Source: UBA2185 sp964564625
Lineage (GTDB): Bacteria > Desulfobacterota > Syntrophia > Syntrophales > UBA2185
Assembly (NCBI GenBank): GCA_964564625.1
Contig: CAZMBE010000008.1
Span: 35,977-99,976 of the forward strand
Direction: 5' to 3'
Length of the DNA: 64,000 nt
Under the pieces are notes generated by a model. That model was not told the DNA's origin, searched no databases, and saw only the letters and a list, made by a program, of their open reading frames with translations. Shown here one piece after another: positions 8,506 through 17,178 of the stretch. Every line of letters begins with the position of its first letter. Within the stretch, counting starts at the first letter, position 1. The translations under genes and the position numbers were made by a program.

Positions 8506-9864
8506 TTAAGCTTTGTTTTGTATACACTCTTCGATATCCCGGACAAGTTTTTTTAATTGTGCGTCCTCTTCCACGAGTTGTTTTATTTTGTTGTTGGCAT
8601 AAATGACGGTTGAATGATCGCGACCACCGATTTTTTCTCCAATGTCAGGGAAGGAGGCACTGGTCATCTTTCTCGACAGGTACATCGCGATCTGCCTCGA
8701 TAAGACAAGATTTTTATTCTTTTTGTGTGATTTCATGTCTGATACTTTGACATTCATCTTACTGGCAACCGTTTTGAGAATATCCTCGATTGTCACATCT
8801 TCTTTTTCATTCAGCTTGATTACCTTCTTGAGAACCTCTTTGGTAAGGTTCATATCAATTTCTTTACCTGTCAGTGAAGAGAAAGCGGAAATTCTTATAA
8901 GATATCCCTCAAGTTCCCTGATATTGGATTCAACATGTGATGCTACATAGTAGGCCACATTCTGCGGAAGGACCATTTTATTTTCCTGTGCTTTTTTTTC
9001 TAAAATAGCGATCTTTGTCTCGATTTCCGGCGGATGAATATCGGCGATAAGACCCCACTCGAACCGGGAACGCAGTCTGTTCTCCATGTTCGGAATGTCT
9101 TTAGGGAATTTATCGCTCGTTACTACAATTTGCTTTCCCGAGTCATGAAGGGTATTGAAGGTATGGAAAAACTCCTCTTGGGTCTTTTCCTTCCCGGCAA
9201 CGAACTGAATGTCATCCATCAAAAGACAGTCAATATTTCTGTATTTTTCCCTAAACTTTGGCATTCTGTCATACCGGATCGAGTTGATCAATTCATTCAT
9301 AAACTCTTCTGCGGATACATATACAACATTTAAATCAGGGAAGACCGTAAGCGTGTGAAGCCCAATGGCATTCAGCAGGTGGGTTTTTCCTAACCCCACA
9401 CCGCCGTAAATGAAGAGTGGATTATAATTCTTGGCCGGTTGCTCTGCTACTGCAACCGATGCGGCATGAGCAAATTGATTGCAAGGGCCGACGACAAATC
9501 TGTCAAAAGAATAATGCTGATTCAATGACTGATGGGTTCCTGAACGTGGCGGCTTTTTATGGGTCCGCGCTTTTTCCTGACTGTCCCCTCCCGCTCGGCG
9601 GCTCGCACCGGGGCTTTTTTTCGTTTCCTGGGCAACCTGAAGATCGACCTTTAGGTCAATGCCTGCTATTGAAGCAAGGGCTTCCTTGATGACAGCGTGA
9701 TAATTTTCAATAAGCCAGTCTTTAAAAAACTTGTTCGGCACATTGAAAATAATATTGTCCCCCTCCATGGAAGATATTTTGATAGGCCTAATCCATGTCT
9801 CAAAATTTTGAGGACTGATCTTTTCTTTAATGATTTGAATACTTTTTTCCCAGAGAATATCCAA
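8506..9864 (-). CDS. dnaA: Chromosomal replication initiator DnaA
   Basis: DnaA is the AAA+ ATPase that binds DnaA boxes and opens the origin. The N-terminal domain I (WEKSIQIIKEKISPQNFETW) is followed by a variable basic linker. The AAA+ core has Walker A GGVGLGKTHL, Walker B LLMDDIQF and the arginine-finger region NRLRSRFEWGL. Domain IV carries the DnaA signature GGRDHSTVIYA. The start is TTG at 9864: no ATG lies in frame nearby, the first residues match the family, and AAGG sits about 10 bases upstream. The length of 452 residues is normal. An inverted pair of DnaA-box-like sites lies just upstream and suggests autoregulation. Confidence 0.97.
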   Translation of the reverse strand: MDILWEKSIQIIKEKISPQNFETWIRPIKISSMEGDNIIFNVPNKFFKDWLIENYHAVIKEALASIAGIDLKVDLQVAQETKKSPGASRRAGGDSQEKARTHKKPPRSGTHQSLNQHYSFDRFVVGPCNQFAHAASVAVAEQPAKNYNPLFIYGGVGLGKTHLLNAIGLHTLTVFPDLNVVYVSAEEFMNELINSIRYDRMPKFREKYRNIDCLLMDDIQFVAGKEKTQEEFFHTFNTLHDSGKQIVVTSDKFPKDIPNMENRLRSRFEWGLIADIHPPEIETKIAILEKKAQENKMVLPQNVAYYVASHVESNIRELEGYLIRISAFSSLTGKEIDMNLTKEVLKKVIKLNEKEDVTIEDILKTVASKMNVKVSDMKSHKKNKNLVLSRQIAMYLSRKMTSASFPDIGEKIGGRDHSTVIYANNKIKQLVEEDAQLKKLVRDIEECIQNKA

Positions 9865-9887
9865 CGTATATTACCTTATAAACATAG

Positions 9888-9907
9888 TTATCAACACCTG
9901 TTGATAG
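9888..9907. promoter_or_regulatory. Inverted pair of DnaA-box-like sites upstream of dnaA
   Basis: TTATCAACA (9888-9896) and the reverse complement of CTATCAACA (9899-9907) face each other across 2 bp, 24 bp upstream of the dnaA start. Each differs from TTATCCACA by one or two bases. The position in the parB-dnaA spacer fits DnaA binding to its own promoter region. No DnaA footprint can be inferred from sequence alone. Confidence 0.45.
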
Positions 9908-9924
9908 TTGTATTACATATGCAC

Positions 9925-10640
9925 CTATTTGCTTTCGGTAAGATTCATCAGTAGCGTTACGAGGCGGTTTAATTCTTCTGCCGTGTTAAACTTGATTTCT
10001 ATCGACCCTTTATTTTTTTGCCTCCGGATTTGTATCGCCGTCATGAACAGTGATGAAAGCCCTTTTTCCAAATCGCGCAGGTAGGGATCTTTTTTTATGA
10101 TACTTTTACCCGCGGGCTTTTTTTTCAGCTTCTGAATTACGCGTTCCGTTTCTCTTACACTGAGCGTTTTTTTCAGAATGATATTGAGAATTTTTATCTG
10201 CTCTCCCGCAGAGTCAAGCATAAGCAAGGCACGGGCGTGGCCTGAGCTGATTTTTTTGCCAATGAGGGCCGCCTTTATTTCTGCGGGCAGCTTTAAGAGC
10301 CTTATGGTGTTGGCAATNNNNNNNNNNNNNNNNNNNNNNNNNNNNNNNNNNNNNNNNNNNNNNNNNNNNNNNNNNNNNNNNNNNNNNNNNNNNNNNNNNN
10401 NNNNNNNNNNNNNNNNNTGCCGGATCTTCGCACAACAATAGGTTGAATGATACCGTTTTTCTTTATAGATGTGACAAGACGCTTCTGCTCCCGGTCACTG
10501 AATTCCTTCCGGGACTGAAACCTGTTGGGAGAAAGCTCTTCGATTCCGCACATGATGAACGAGGGCCTGGCACTTATATCATTCAGCAGATCAGGAAACA
10601 TGGCCCCGAGGCCCTTACCGAGGGAACTTTTTGGTGGCAT
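9925..10640 (-). CDS. parB: Chromosome-partitioning protein ParB, interrupted by an assembly gap
   Basis: ParB binds parS sites and loads SMC, working with ParA in chromosome segregation. The N-terminal piece (10640-10418, about 74 residues) has the family start (SSLGKGLGAMF) and the block GIIQPIVVRR. The C-terminal piece (10317-9925, about 130 residues) resumes in the helix-turn-helix region (IANTIRLLKLP, SSGHARALL) and keeps the dimerisation tail. The pieces lie in different frames across exactly 100 N. By comparison with the family, about 80 residues are missing, including the GERR motif. The gap is therefore probably near 250 bases, and the frame difference does not indicate a pseudogene. 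ATG 10640 directly abuts the parA stop. Confidence 0.9.
10318..10417. other. Assembly gap (100 N) inside parB
   Basis: There are exactly 100 undetermined bases. The flanking parB halves lack the central ParB/Srx core, so the number is a scaffold placeholder. Confidence 0.95.
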
Positions 10641-11411
10641 TTAAATCCTCCCGTTGGTCATAAGTTCTTGCGCAAGCTCCATGTATGCAATGGCACCTCG
10701 CGATCTCACGTCATAGAGGATTATAGGAAGACCATGACTCGGACTTTCAGACAACCTTACGCTCCGATGTATAATTGTATTAAAGACCTTCTTGCCTAAG
10801 TGTTTCCTCACATCTTCAGTGACTCGATGAGATAACAAATTTCTTGTATCAAACATAGTAAGTAATATTCCCGCAAGACCCAAAGAAGGGTTAAGCCTTG
10901 TTTTGACCAGTTTCACCGTATTGAGCAGGTGTCCAAGACCTTCCATGGCAAAATATTCACACTGCAGAGGAATTATGAGGGAATCAGAAGCAACTAAAGC
11001 ATTGACTGTTAAAAACCCGAGAGATGGTGGACAATCAATGATCACGAAGTCATACGCTATATCAAGGGTATTCAATAGGTTGCGCAGCCTTTTTTCCCTG
11101 TTTTCCAGAGCGACAAACTCTATTTCTATGCCTACAAGGTCCTGATTGGCGGGAACCACATCAAGAAGAGGTAATTGCGTGCCGATAATAACGTCTTTCA
11201 GCGGGAACTTGCCAATGAGAGAGTGATAGAGATTTTTTTTGCTAATAATGCTCTTATCGATGCCTACGCCGCTCGTAGCGTTGCCCTGGGAGTCACAGTC
11301 GATGAGCAGAGTTTTCTGCTCCGCTGCCGCCAGAGATGCAGCAAGATTAATGGCTGTGGTGGTCTTGCCAACTCCTCCTTTCTGATTAGCTATGCATATG
11401 ATTTTACGCAT
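10641..11411 (-). CDS. parA: Chromosome-partitioning ATPase ParA (Soj)
   Basis: ParA is a nucleoid-bound ATPase that moves ParB-parS complexes. The 256-residue protein begins with the deviant Walker A CIANQKGGVGKTTTAINLA. It also has LLIDCDSQGNAT (switch I region), FVIIDCPPSLG (Walker B) and LTMFDTRNLLS, and ends at the usual length. The TAA stop directly abuts the parB ATG, so the pair should be translationally coupled. The gene order rsmG-parA-parB-dnaA fits an origin-proximal location. No clear 16-bp parS was seen in the neighbouring spacers. Confidence 0.96.
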   Translation of the reverse strand: MRKIICIANQKGGVGKTTTAINLAASLAAAEQKTLLIDCDSQGNATSGVGIDKSIISKKNLYHSLIGKFPLKDVIIGTQLPLLDVVPANQDLVGIEIEFVALENREKRLRNLLNTLDIAYDFVIIDCPPSLGFLTVNALVASDSLIIPLQCEYFAMEGLGHLLNTVKLVKTRLNPSLGLAGILLTMFDTRNLLSHRVTEDVRKHLGKKVFNTIIHRSVRLSESPSHGLPIILYDVRSRGAIAYMELAQELMTNGRI

Positions 11412-11677
11412 GATTTATTGGAACATCCACATAATGTGTGCGGTTATAAATTTTGCGGGAACATTAACATAAAAAGGTATGCTTGAGAAGGAATATTTGA
11501 CTTTTTTATTAAGGGATGAATTCGTCATACACGGTAATTTCTGCAGAAATGTAAACCCGGTAAATGTAAGTGGCTATGCATATTTATGAGGTCCTTCACG
11601 CGGATGTAATGAAAGGGGGAGGGGAGACAGTATTATTCACTTCGTGCGAAGTAAGTTTTTTTGACTGACAGGGGCGC

Positions 11678-12331
11678 TTAAAAAGCCTTTTCATACATTA
11701 TTATTGTTCTGAAATCACCCGTCACAGGCAAGGTTATATCATGGCGTGCAACATATTGAAATCCCAGGTTTTGTGAAATATTGTCCGCTTCCGTAAATTC
11801 TTCCTCAACTCTTTTACTTTTCATGGCGAGCAGGACGCCTTTCGGAGCCAGAAAATATGCTCCCATGCGGAAGAATTGCGGCAGTTTCAATGTGGCTCTT
11901 GAAATGATGATCGAGAAACTGCCCCGATAGGTTTCATCTTCCATAAGGTATTCGGCCCTATTGTGAATGACGGTAATATCTGTGAGGTGTAAACTGCGGA
12001 TAATGTGCTTTAGAAAAGACGCTTTTTTGCGTGAAGATTCAAGAAGGGAGATGTTTAATGCATCAATGGCGATTTTCAGGGGTATTCCCGGAAATCCGGC
12101 ACCTGATCCTATGTCGAGAACCTGACCGCGTGTAGCTTGAATGAACGGTACGAGTGTCAGAGAGTCAAGGAAATGCTTGATGGGAATGTCGAGGTCTGAT
12201 TTTACTGAGACTAAATTGATTTTTTTATTCCAGTGGAGGAGTTCCCTTTGATATGTTGCAAACGAGGCTAATTCTTTTTCTGAGAGAGTTATGCCTAATG
12301 AGAAGGCTCCGTTGACAAGCATATCTCTCAT
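11678..12331 (-). CDS. rsmG: 16S rRNA (guanine-527-N7)-methyltransferase RsmG (GidB)
   Basis: RsmG methylates G527 of 16S rRNA using SAM. The SAM-binding glycine motif VLDIGSGAGFPGIPLKIA is clear, as are NKKINLVSVKS and the family segment HFLDSLTLVPF. The length of 217 residues is typical. ATG 12331 has AAGGA 8 bases upstream. A spacer of about 265 bp separates it from parA downstream. Its usual partner mnmG is not present upstream, where a divergent and unrelated block begins. Confidence 0.95.
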   Translation of the reverse strand: MRDMLVNGAFSLGITLSEKELASFATYQRELLHWNKKINLVSVKSDLDIPIKHFLDSLTLVPFIQATRGQVLDIGSGAGFPGIPLKIAIDALNISLLESSRKKASFLKHIIRSLHLTDITVIHNRAEYLMEDETYRGSFSIIISRATLKLPQFFRMGAYFLAPKGVLLAMKSKRVEEEFTEADNISQNLGFQYVARHDITLPVTGDFRTIIMYEKAF

Positions 12332-12485
12332 GTGAGGGTTCCTTTATCTCGATACGTAATGTCAGGCGAAACGTGTAGCCGTTCCAAGGATACAGCAGAC
12401 GTCTCGCCAAACAGTCAATCGCAGAACAGATGTCCCACCTGTCGAAATCTATTGTAATAACATCGCATTGACATGCAGTGATGCT

Positions 12486-13145
12486 TTACGCAAGGACGGC
12501 TGTTTTGAATACATCAAAGCCGATCTTGTCTATCATAGCGCCCAGTCTCTGGCGCGGACCGGCATTTGCCGTGTAATAGCCAATTATCTTATCGATAAGG
12601 TTGAGAGCCTGTTCTGTGGTAAGATCCCGGATAAGCTCCTGTGATAATCTTGGATTCGCGCCGCCGTTACCCCCGACAAAGACCCGCCAGCCTTTCGGAA
12701 AACCAACGATGCCGATATCTTTTATACAGGTTTCTGCGCATTGATTCGCACAGCCGCTGACGCCGAACTTTAGCTTGCTGGGCACTTGTACACCGTGGTA
12801 TTTCTCATCCAGTTTGAGGCCCAATCCAAGGCTGTCCTGCTGTCCGCGTTTGCAGAAGGTAGTCCCCGGGCATGCCTTGATGCTCCGCACGCAGAGGCCG
12901 ACGGCCGCCCCCGGAGGCATTCCCAGATCAGCCCAGACAGCGTCAACATCTTCTTCTTTGAGGCCAACAATCGCAATTCTTGCCGCACTGGTTATTTTCA
13001 GTGCTGCGACGCCGTATTTCTCGGCGACGTCAGCCAGTGTGCGCAGCGTTGCCGGGCTGACCACACCGCATGGAATATGCGGCGCGATTGCGTAGGTCTG
13101 CTTATCACGCTGAATTATTACTCCCTTTTCTCCATCCTGTAACAT
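12486..13145 (-). CDS. Small siroheme/[4Fe-4S] sulfite reductase-like protein
   Basis: This 219-residue protein resembles the low-molecular-weight assimilatory-type sulfite reductases of sulfate-reducing bacteria. It has a ferredoxin-like half domain (about residues 10-75) and a siroheme/[4Fe-4S] binding region with C92-x5-C98 (CPGTTFC) and C132-x3-C136 (GCANQC). The normal paired repeat of full-size enzymes is absent. The expected reaction is six-electron reduction of sulfite (or nitrite), but the electron donor is not encoded nearby. The frame could begin at GTG 13154; ATG 13145 is preferred because GGGAGG lies 9 bases upstream. It has its own promoter at 13200-13228 and diverges from the trmJ-like gene. 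Confidence 0.82.
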   Translation of the reverse strand: MLQDGEKGVIIQRDKQTYAIAPHIPCGVVSPATLRTLADVAEKYGVAALKITSAARIAIVGLKEEDVDAVWADLGMPPGAAVGLCVRSIKACPGTTFCKRGQQDSLGLGLKLDEKYHGVQVPSKLKFGVSGCANQCAETCIKDIGIVGFPKGWRVFVGGNGGANPRLSQELIRDLTTEQALNLIDKIIGYYTANAGPRQRLGAMIDKIGFDVFKTAVLA

Positions 13146-13199
13146 TGTGTGCACCCTCCCTTCATTGTTCTATGTAAGGCATACATTTCTTTGAGTTGC

Positions 13200-13228
13200 A
13201 CTATAGGAAAAATACATCAGAGTGTCAA
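13200..13228 (-). promoter_or_regulatory. Sigma-70-type promoter for the small sulfite reductase gene
   Basis: On the minus strand TTGACA (13228-13223) and TATAGT (13205-13200) are separated by exactly 17 bases, about 55 bases before ATG 13145. Confidence 0.65.
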
Positions 13229-13319
13229 GGCAGGGGGAATATTTTAATTTACACGTGATGAAAGAACGGTTTTTATGGTACAAGGAACACTATAACTAAA
13301 AAAGAAGCGGGATGGGAGC

Positions 13320-14057
13320 ATGCACGTGAGGGCAAAAACGGAACACGTAACTATTGTTCTGAACAAACCGAAATATCCGGGCAATGTCGGAGCCGTGGCG
13401 CGGTGTGCGAGGAACATGGGCATTGAAAATATCTTCGTGGTAGGCAATAGAGATCTTCCTGTAGAGGAAATGAAGCAGATGGCCACCCACTTTGCCGCTG
13501 ACATTGTGGAGTGCATTCAACACTTCGACAGGCTGGATGAAGCCCTGGCGAACTTTCATTATATTGTTGGCGCCACATCGAGACGTGGCTCCGGGAGAGG
13601 ACCCTGTGTCTCACCCCGAGAAATGGCGGAATTGGTTCTGGAAATAAGCCATTGCAACGAAGTAGCGCTCCTTTTCGGACCCGAGGATACGGGGTTGTCC
13701 AATGATGATTTGCGGTTCTGCCATTTGTTGGTAACCATTCCCACGTCGAAAGGGATGAAATCGGTGAATCTTTCCCAGGCAGTCATGATTCTGTGCTATG
13801 AAATCTTCGTGGCACATGCCGGTTCTCTGGAAGAGTTCACGCCCCGCATGGCTTCCTCTGAAGAACTCGAGGGAATGTATGCACAGATGAAGACCGTGTT
13901 GATGAACATTGGTTTTCTCCATCCGCAAAATCCTGATCACTGGATGATGCACATACGCCGTTTCCTCGGGAGAGCGAAGCTTTTTTCCAAAGAAGTAAAG
14001 ATCATACGCGGCATCTGCCGACAGTTGGACTGGTCCATGAGAAACAAAAAGACTTGA
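13320..14057 (+). CDS. trmJ: TrmJ-type RNA 2'-O-methyltransferase (SpoU family)
   Basis: The 245-residue protein is a SPOUT methyltransferase with the TrmJ layout. The N terminus reads VTIVLNKPKYPGNVGAVARC. It also has the SAM-binding segments LLFGPEDTGLSNDD and IPTSKGMKSVNLSQAVMI, and a C-terminal extension with a final helical part. TrmJ methylates the ribose of tRNA position 32. Other SpoU subfamilies are possible, but the NVGAVARC and NLSQAV context fits TrmJ best. ATG 13320 has GGGAG unusually close; GTG 13326 is an alternative start two codons downstream. The stop overlaps the promoter of the next gene. Confidence 0.85.
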   Translation: MHVRAKTEHVTIVLNKPKYPGNVGAVARCARNMGIENIFVVGNRDLPVEEMKQMATHFAADIVECIQHFDRLDEALANFHYIVGATSRRGSGRGPCVSPREMAELVLEISHCNEVALLFGPEDTGLSNDDLRFCHLLVTIPTSKGMKSVNLSQAVMILCYEIFVAHAGSLEEFTPRMASSEELEGMYAQMKTVLMNIGFLHPQNPDHWMMHIRRFLGRAKLFSKEVKIIRGICRQLDWSMRNKKT

Positions 14058-14082
14058 CTTTTCATTGACATAAATCTAATAC
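14054..14082 (+). promoter_or_regulatory. Sigma-70-type promoter for the iron alcohol dehydrogenase gene
   Basis: TTGACT (14054-14059) and TAATAC (14077-14082) are spaced by 17 bases, ending 27 bases before ATG 14110. The -35 element overlaps the preceding stop codon. Confidence 0.55.
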
Positions 14083-14109
14083 TCAGCCAAATTCCATGGG
14101 GGTAACATC

Positions 14110-15270
14110 ATGAAAAAGCACTTTTCCTTTACGGGGGCAAAAAAAATTATCTTTGGCAATGGTTCTTTCGATACACTGGGAGAGAATATACGCGCAATGA
14201 ACGCGAGCCGTCCCCTGATCATCCTTGATAGGAATCTGTCTAAACTTGGTTTCAGAGATCGGGTTTCAGATGTGCTTGGTAAAAATGGCTTTAAAGCTAC
14301 TATATTTGACAAACAGGTCGAAGCTGAACCAAGATTGGAAATAGCAGATGAGGGAGCAAAGGCCGCACAAAAGGGGAAATGTGATATTGTTGTTGGCATC
14401 GGTGGAGGAAGCGCCATGGATGTCGCAAAAGCTATTGCGGTGCTGACGGCCAACAATGGCAAGGCCGTGGATTATTTAGGGCTGAACAAGGTTCCCGGAC
14501 CCGGGTTGCCTACCGTAATGGTTCCTACGACGGCGGGAACAGGAAGTGAGGTAACCTTTACCGCAGTGTTTGTAAGGCAGGACCTCAAGAAAAAAGAAGG
14601 CATGAATAGCCCCTATCTATATCCGGATCTGGCCGTACTTGATCCCATGCTCACCCTCACCCTCCCGCCGGTATCGACTGCTTCAACAGGAATTGATGCG
14701 CTCTGTCATGCAATAGAATCGTACACATCAGTAAATGCATCACCCATGAGCGAAATGTTTTCGCTGGATGCCATACAGCTGATTTCCGCGAATCTAAGAA
14801 CGTGCGTGCATGACGGCAACAATCTGGAAGCAAGGGAAAAGACGCTCCTGGGGAGTCTCTATGCGGGCTTAGGTCTTGCGAATGCGGGGGTAGGCGCTGT
14901 CCATTCTCTTTCCTATCCTCTCGGAGGGAAATACGGGGTATCTCATGGTTTGGCCAACACAGTCATGCTTCCGCACGTTATGTCCTTCAATCTTCCGGGG
15001 GCTCTTGAGAAATTCACCGTCATTGCGGAAGCGATGGGTGAAATTGTTGACGACATGCCTCTGCGTGAAGCGGCATACCTTGCGGTGGAAGCCGTACAGT
15101 CCCTCATAGAAGATTGTGGTATTTATACCACCCTTGAGGACTTGAACATTCCCGAGGAGGATTTTCCCGATCTTGCGAAAGTGGCAATGACCGTGGCGAG
15201 ACCGCTGGAAAACAATCCCCGCAAAGTGACGATAGAGGACGCCATTGAGATATACGGAGAAGCATACTGA
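14110..15270 (+). CDS. Iron-containing alcohol dehydrogenase
   Basis: This 386-residue protein belongs to the group III Fe-ADH family, NAD(P)-dependent enzymes that interconvert alcohols and aldehydes or ketones. The nucleotide-binding motif GIGGGSAMDVAKA, PTTAGTGSEVT, and the metal-ligand regions DALCHAIESYTS and GAVHSLSYPLGGKYGVSHG are all present, with the His residues in place. Length matches the family. It has its own promoter and is followed 88 bp later by hldD, so it may be a single-gene unit. The substrate (for example butanol, 1,3-propanediol or methanol type) cannot be decided from sequence. Confidence 0.93.
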   Translation: MKKHFSFTGAKKIIFGNGSFDTLGENIRAMNASRPLIILDRNLSKLGFRDRVSDVLGKNGFKATIFDKQVEAEPRLEIADEGAKAAQKGKCDIVVGIGGGSAMDVAKAIAVLTANNGKAVDYLGLNKVPGPGLPTVMVPTTAGTGSEVTFTAVFVRQDLKKKEGMNSPYLYPDLAVLDPMLTLTLPPVSTASTGIDALCHAIESYTSVNASPMSEMFSLDAIQLISANLRTCVHDGNNLEAREKTLLGSLYAGLGLANAGVGAVHSLSYPLGGKYGVSHGLANTVMLPHVMSFNLPGALEKFTVIAEAMGEIVDDMPLREAAYLAVEAVQSLIEDCGIYTTLEDLNIPEEDFPDLAKVAMTVARPLENNPRKVTIEDAIEIYGEAY

Positions 15271-15358
15271 CATAGTACCTCTGCGCTCAAAGCGAAATTC
15301 TACGCCATCAGAGATAGGGTATAGTATAGGAAGTACACATGGATTGAGGGGCTAAATA

Positions 15359-16330
15359 ATGATTATTGTCACCGGCGGAGCCGGATTTATTGGAAGCGCC
15401 TTTGTCTGGAAGTTGAATACAGAGGGTATCAACGATATTGTCATCGTCGATGAATTGGGGCAGACGGACAAATGGAAAAATCTGGTGAACCGACGATACG
15501 TGGAATATATCCATAAAGACGTTTTCCTCAGGATGCTCCGCAGTGAACAGATGCCATTCAAGCCTGACGCGATCATTCATATGGGAGCCTGCTCGTCGAC
15601 AACAGAGCGGAATGCCGACTACCTGATGGACAATAATTACCACTATACATGCCGCTTGGCCGAATGGGCGCTCTCGCACGACATCCGCTTCATCTATGCG
15701 AGTTCAGCTGCCACATACGGCGATGGATCGAAGGGATTTTCCGATGAGAATGCCGTGACGGAAACGCTCCGCCCAATCAACATGTACGGGTATTCCAAGC
15801 AGCTTTTTGACCTCTGGGTTTTACGGAACAAGGTGGAAACAAAACTCACGGGGATAAAATTTTTCAACGTCTTCGGTCCCAATGAGTACCACAAGAGGGA
15901 CATGCGAAGCGTGGTGCACAAAGCCTTCGAACAAATCCGTGACACAGGGAAAGTGAGGCTCTTTAAGTCGTACAGACCTGAATACGGCGATGGCGGACAG
16001 ATGCGCGATTTTGTGTATATCAAAGATTGCATTGAGGTCATGTGGTGGTTGGTAAAATTCCCGGAGATACACGGCATCTTCAATTTAGGCACCGGTAAGG
16101 CCCGAACATGGAATGACCTGATTCATGCAGTCTTTGCTGCCATGAATATGAAACCCTGTATTGAGTATATTGATATGCCTGCGGAGATCCGCGATCAGTA
16201 CCAGTATTTCACCGAGGCGAACATGGACAAGCTACGGCATGCAGGATACCCGGCTGCTTTCCTGCCGTTGGAAGAGACGGTACAGGACTATGTTGTGAAT
16301 TATCTGCATACATCAGATCCACATTTATGA
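15359..16330 (+). CDS. hldD: ADP-L-glycero-D-manno-heptose 6-epimerase
   Basis: HldD makes ADP-L-glycero-beta-D-manno-heptose, the heptose donor for LPS inner core. This 323-residue extended short-chain dehydrogenase starts with VTGGAGFIGSAFVW (NAD(P)-binding), has the family segment DELGQTDKWKNL, and a YGYSK catalytic Tyr-Lys pair. GAGGGG lies 8 bases before ATG 15359. The stop overlaps the kdsB start by 4 bases, so both LPS genes form one transcription unit. Confidence 0.95.
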   Translation: MIIVTGGAGFIGSAFVWKLNTEGINDIVIVDELGQTDKWKNLVNRRYVEYIHKDVFLRMLRSEQMPFKPDAIIHMGACSSTTERNADYLMDNNYHYTCRLAEWALSHDIRFIYASSAATYGDGSKGFSDENAVTETLRPINMYGYSKQLFDLWVLRNKVETKLTGIKFFNVFGPNEYHKRDMRSVVHKAFEQIRDTGKVRLFKSYRPEYGDGGQMRDFVYIKDCIEVMWWLVKFPEIHGIFNLGTGKARTWNDLIHAVFAAMNMKPCIEYIDMPAEIRDQYQYFTEANMDKLRHAGYPAAFLPLEETVQDYVVNYLHTSDPHL

Positions 16331-17088
16331 ACGTCATCTGTATCATACCTGCCCGCTATGAATCTTCCCGATTTCCCGGGAAACCCCTTGCTGATCTGTG
16401 CGGGAAACCAATGATTCAGCACGTCTACGAACGGGTATTGCAGGCCAGGACGGTTTCCTTCGCCGCCGTGGCTACGGACGATGAGAGGATTTTTGCTGCC
16501 GTACAGCGTTTTGGGGGCCGCGCGATCATGACCTCGGAGACGCTCAGGTCAGGTACGGATCGCATCGCCGAAGCAGCTGCCCGGATTAATCTCGCCAGTT
16601 CAGATATTGTCGTCAATATTCAGGGGGATCAACCTCTTTTTGAACCGGCGCAGATTGATGAAGTGGCAAAACCTCTCCTGGATGACCCCGTCCTTTCCAT
16701 GTCTACCCTGATCTATAAAATTATAAGAGAAGAGGAGATTACCCATCCCCATGCGGTCAAGGTCGTCTTTGATCACGACCATTTTGCCATCTATTTTTCC
16801 CGGGCAACGATTCCGTTTGTAAGGGACAGGGGACATGAGGTATCATACTATAAACACCACGGCATCTATGCTTACAGACGGGAATTCCTGGAGACATTCT
16901 CCCGGCTTCCTGAGGGCGTTCTCGAAAAATTGGAGGCCTTGGAGCAACTGAGAGCCCTGGAGCATGGTTACCGGATTAAGGTAGTGGAGACCCCTTACGA
17001 TTCTGTAGAGGTCGATACCCCCCAGGAGCTTGAAAGGGTGAGAAGCCTCCTGCAGAGCGATTCCCCTTGTACAAAGAAGGGAGAGTAA
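16327..17088 (+). CDS. kdsB: CMP-Kdo synthetase (3-deoxy-manno-octulosonate cytidylyltransferase)
   Basis: KdsB activates Kdo with CTP for lipid A-Kdo assembly. The 253-residue protein has the nucleotidyltransferase motif IIPARYESSRFPGKPL, NIQGDQPLFEP for metal and nucleotide binding, and the C-terminal VDTPQELERV. Length is typical. The start lies in an ATGA overlap with hldD. Together with the downstream acyltransferase the block points to envelope lipid synthesis. Confidence 0.96.
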   Translation: MNVICIIPARYESSRFPGKPLADLCGKPMIQHVYERVLQARTVSFAAVATDDERIFAAVQRFGGRAIMTSETLRSGTDRIAEAAARINLASSDIVVNIQGDQPLFEPAQIDEVAKPLLDDPVLSMSTLIYKIIREEEITHPHAVKVVFDHDHFAIYFSRATIPFVRDRGHEVSYYKHHGIYAYRREFLETFSRLPEGVLEKLEALEQLRALEHGYRIKVVETPYDSVEVDTPQELERVRSLLQSDSPCTKKGE

Positions 17089-17178
17089 GGTGGATTGTGC
17101 ATAACCGAACGAATCTGACCCGCTTCCTTTCTAAAGACGAAAATTGGGGGGGTGTTTCCCGATAGTGAGGCAGTAGCT

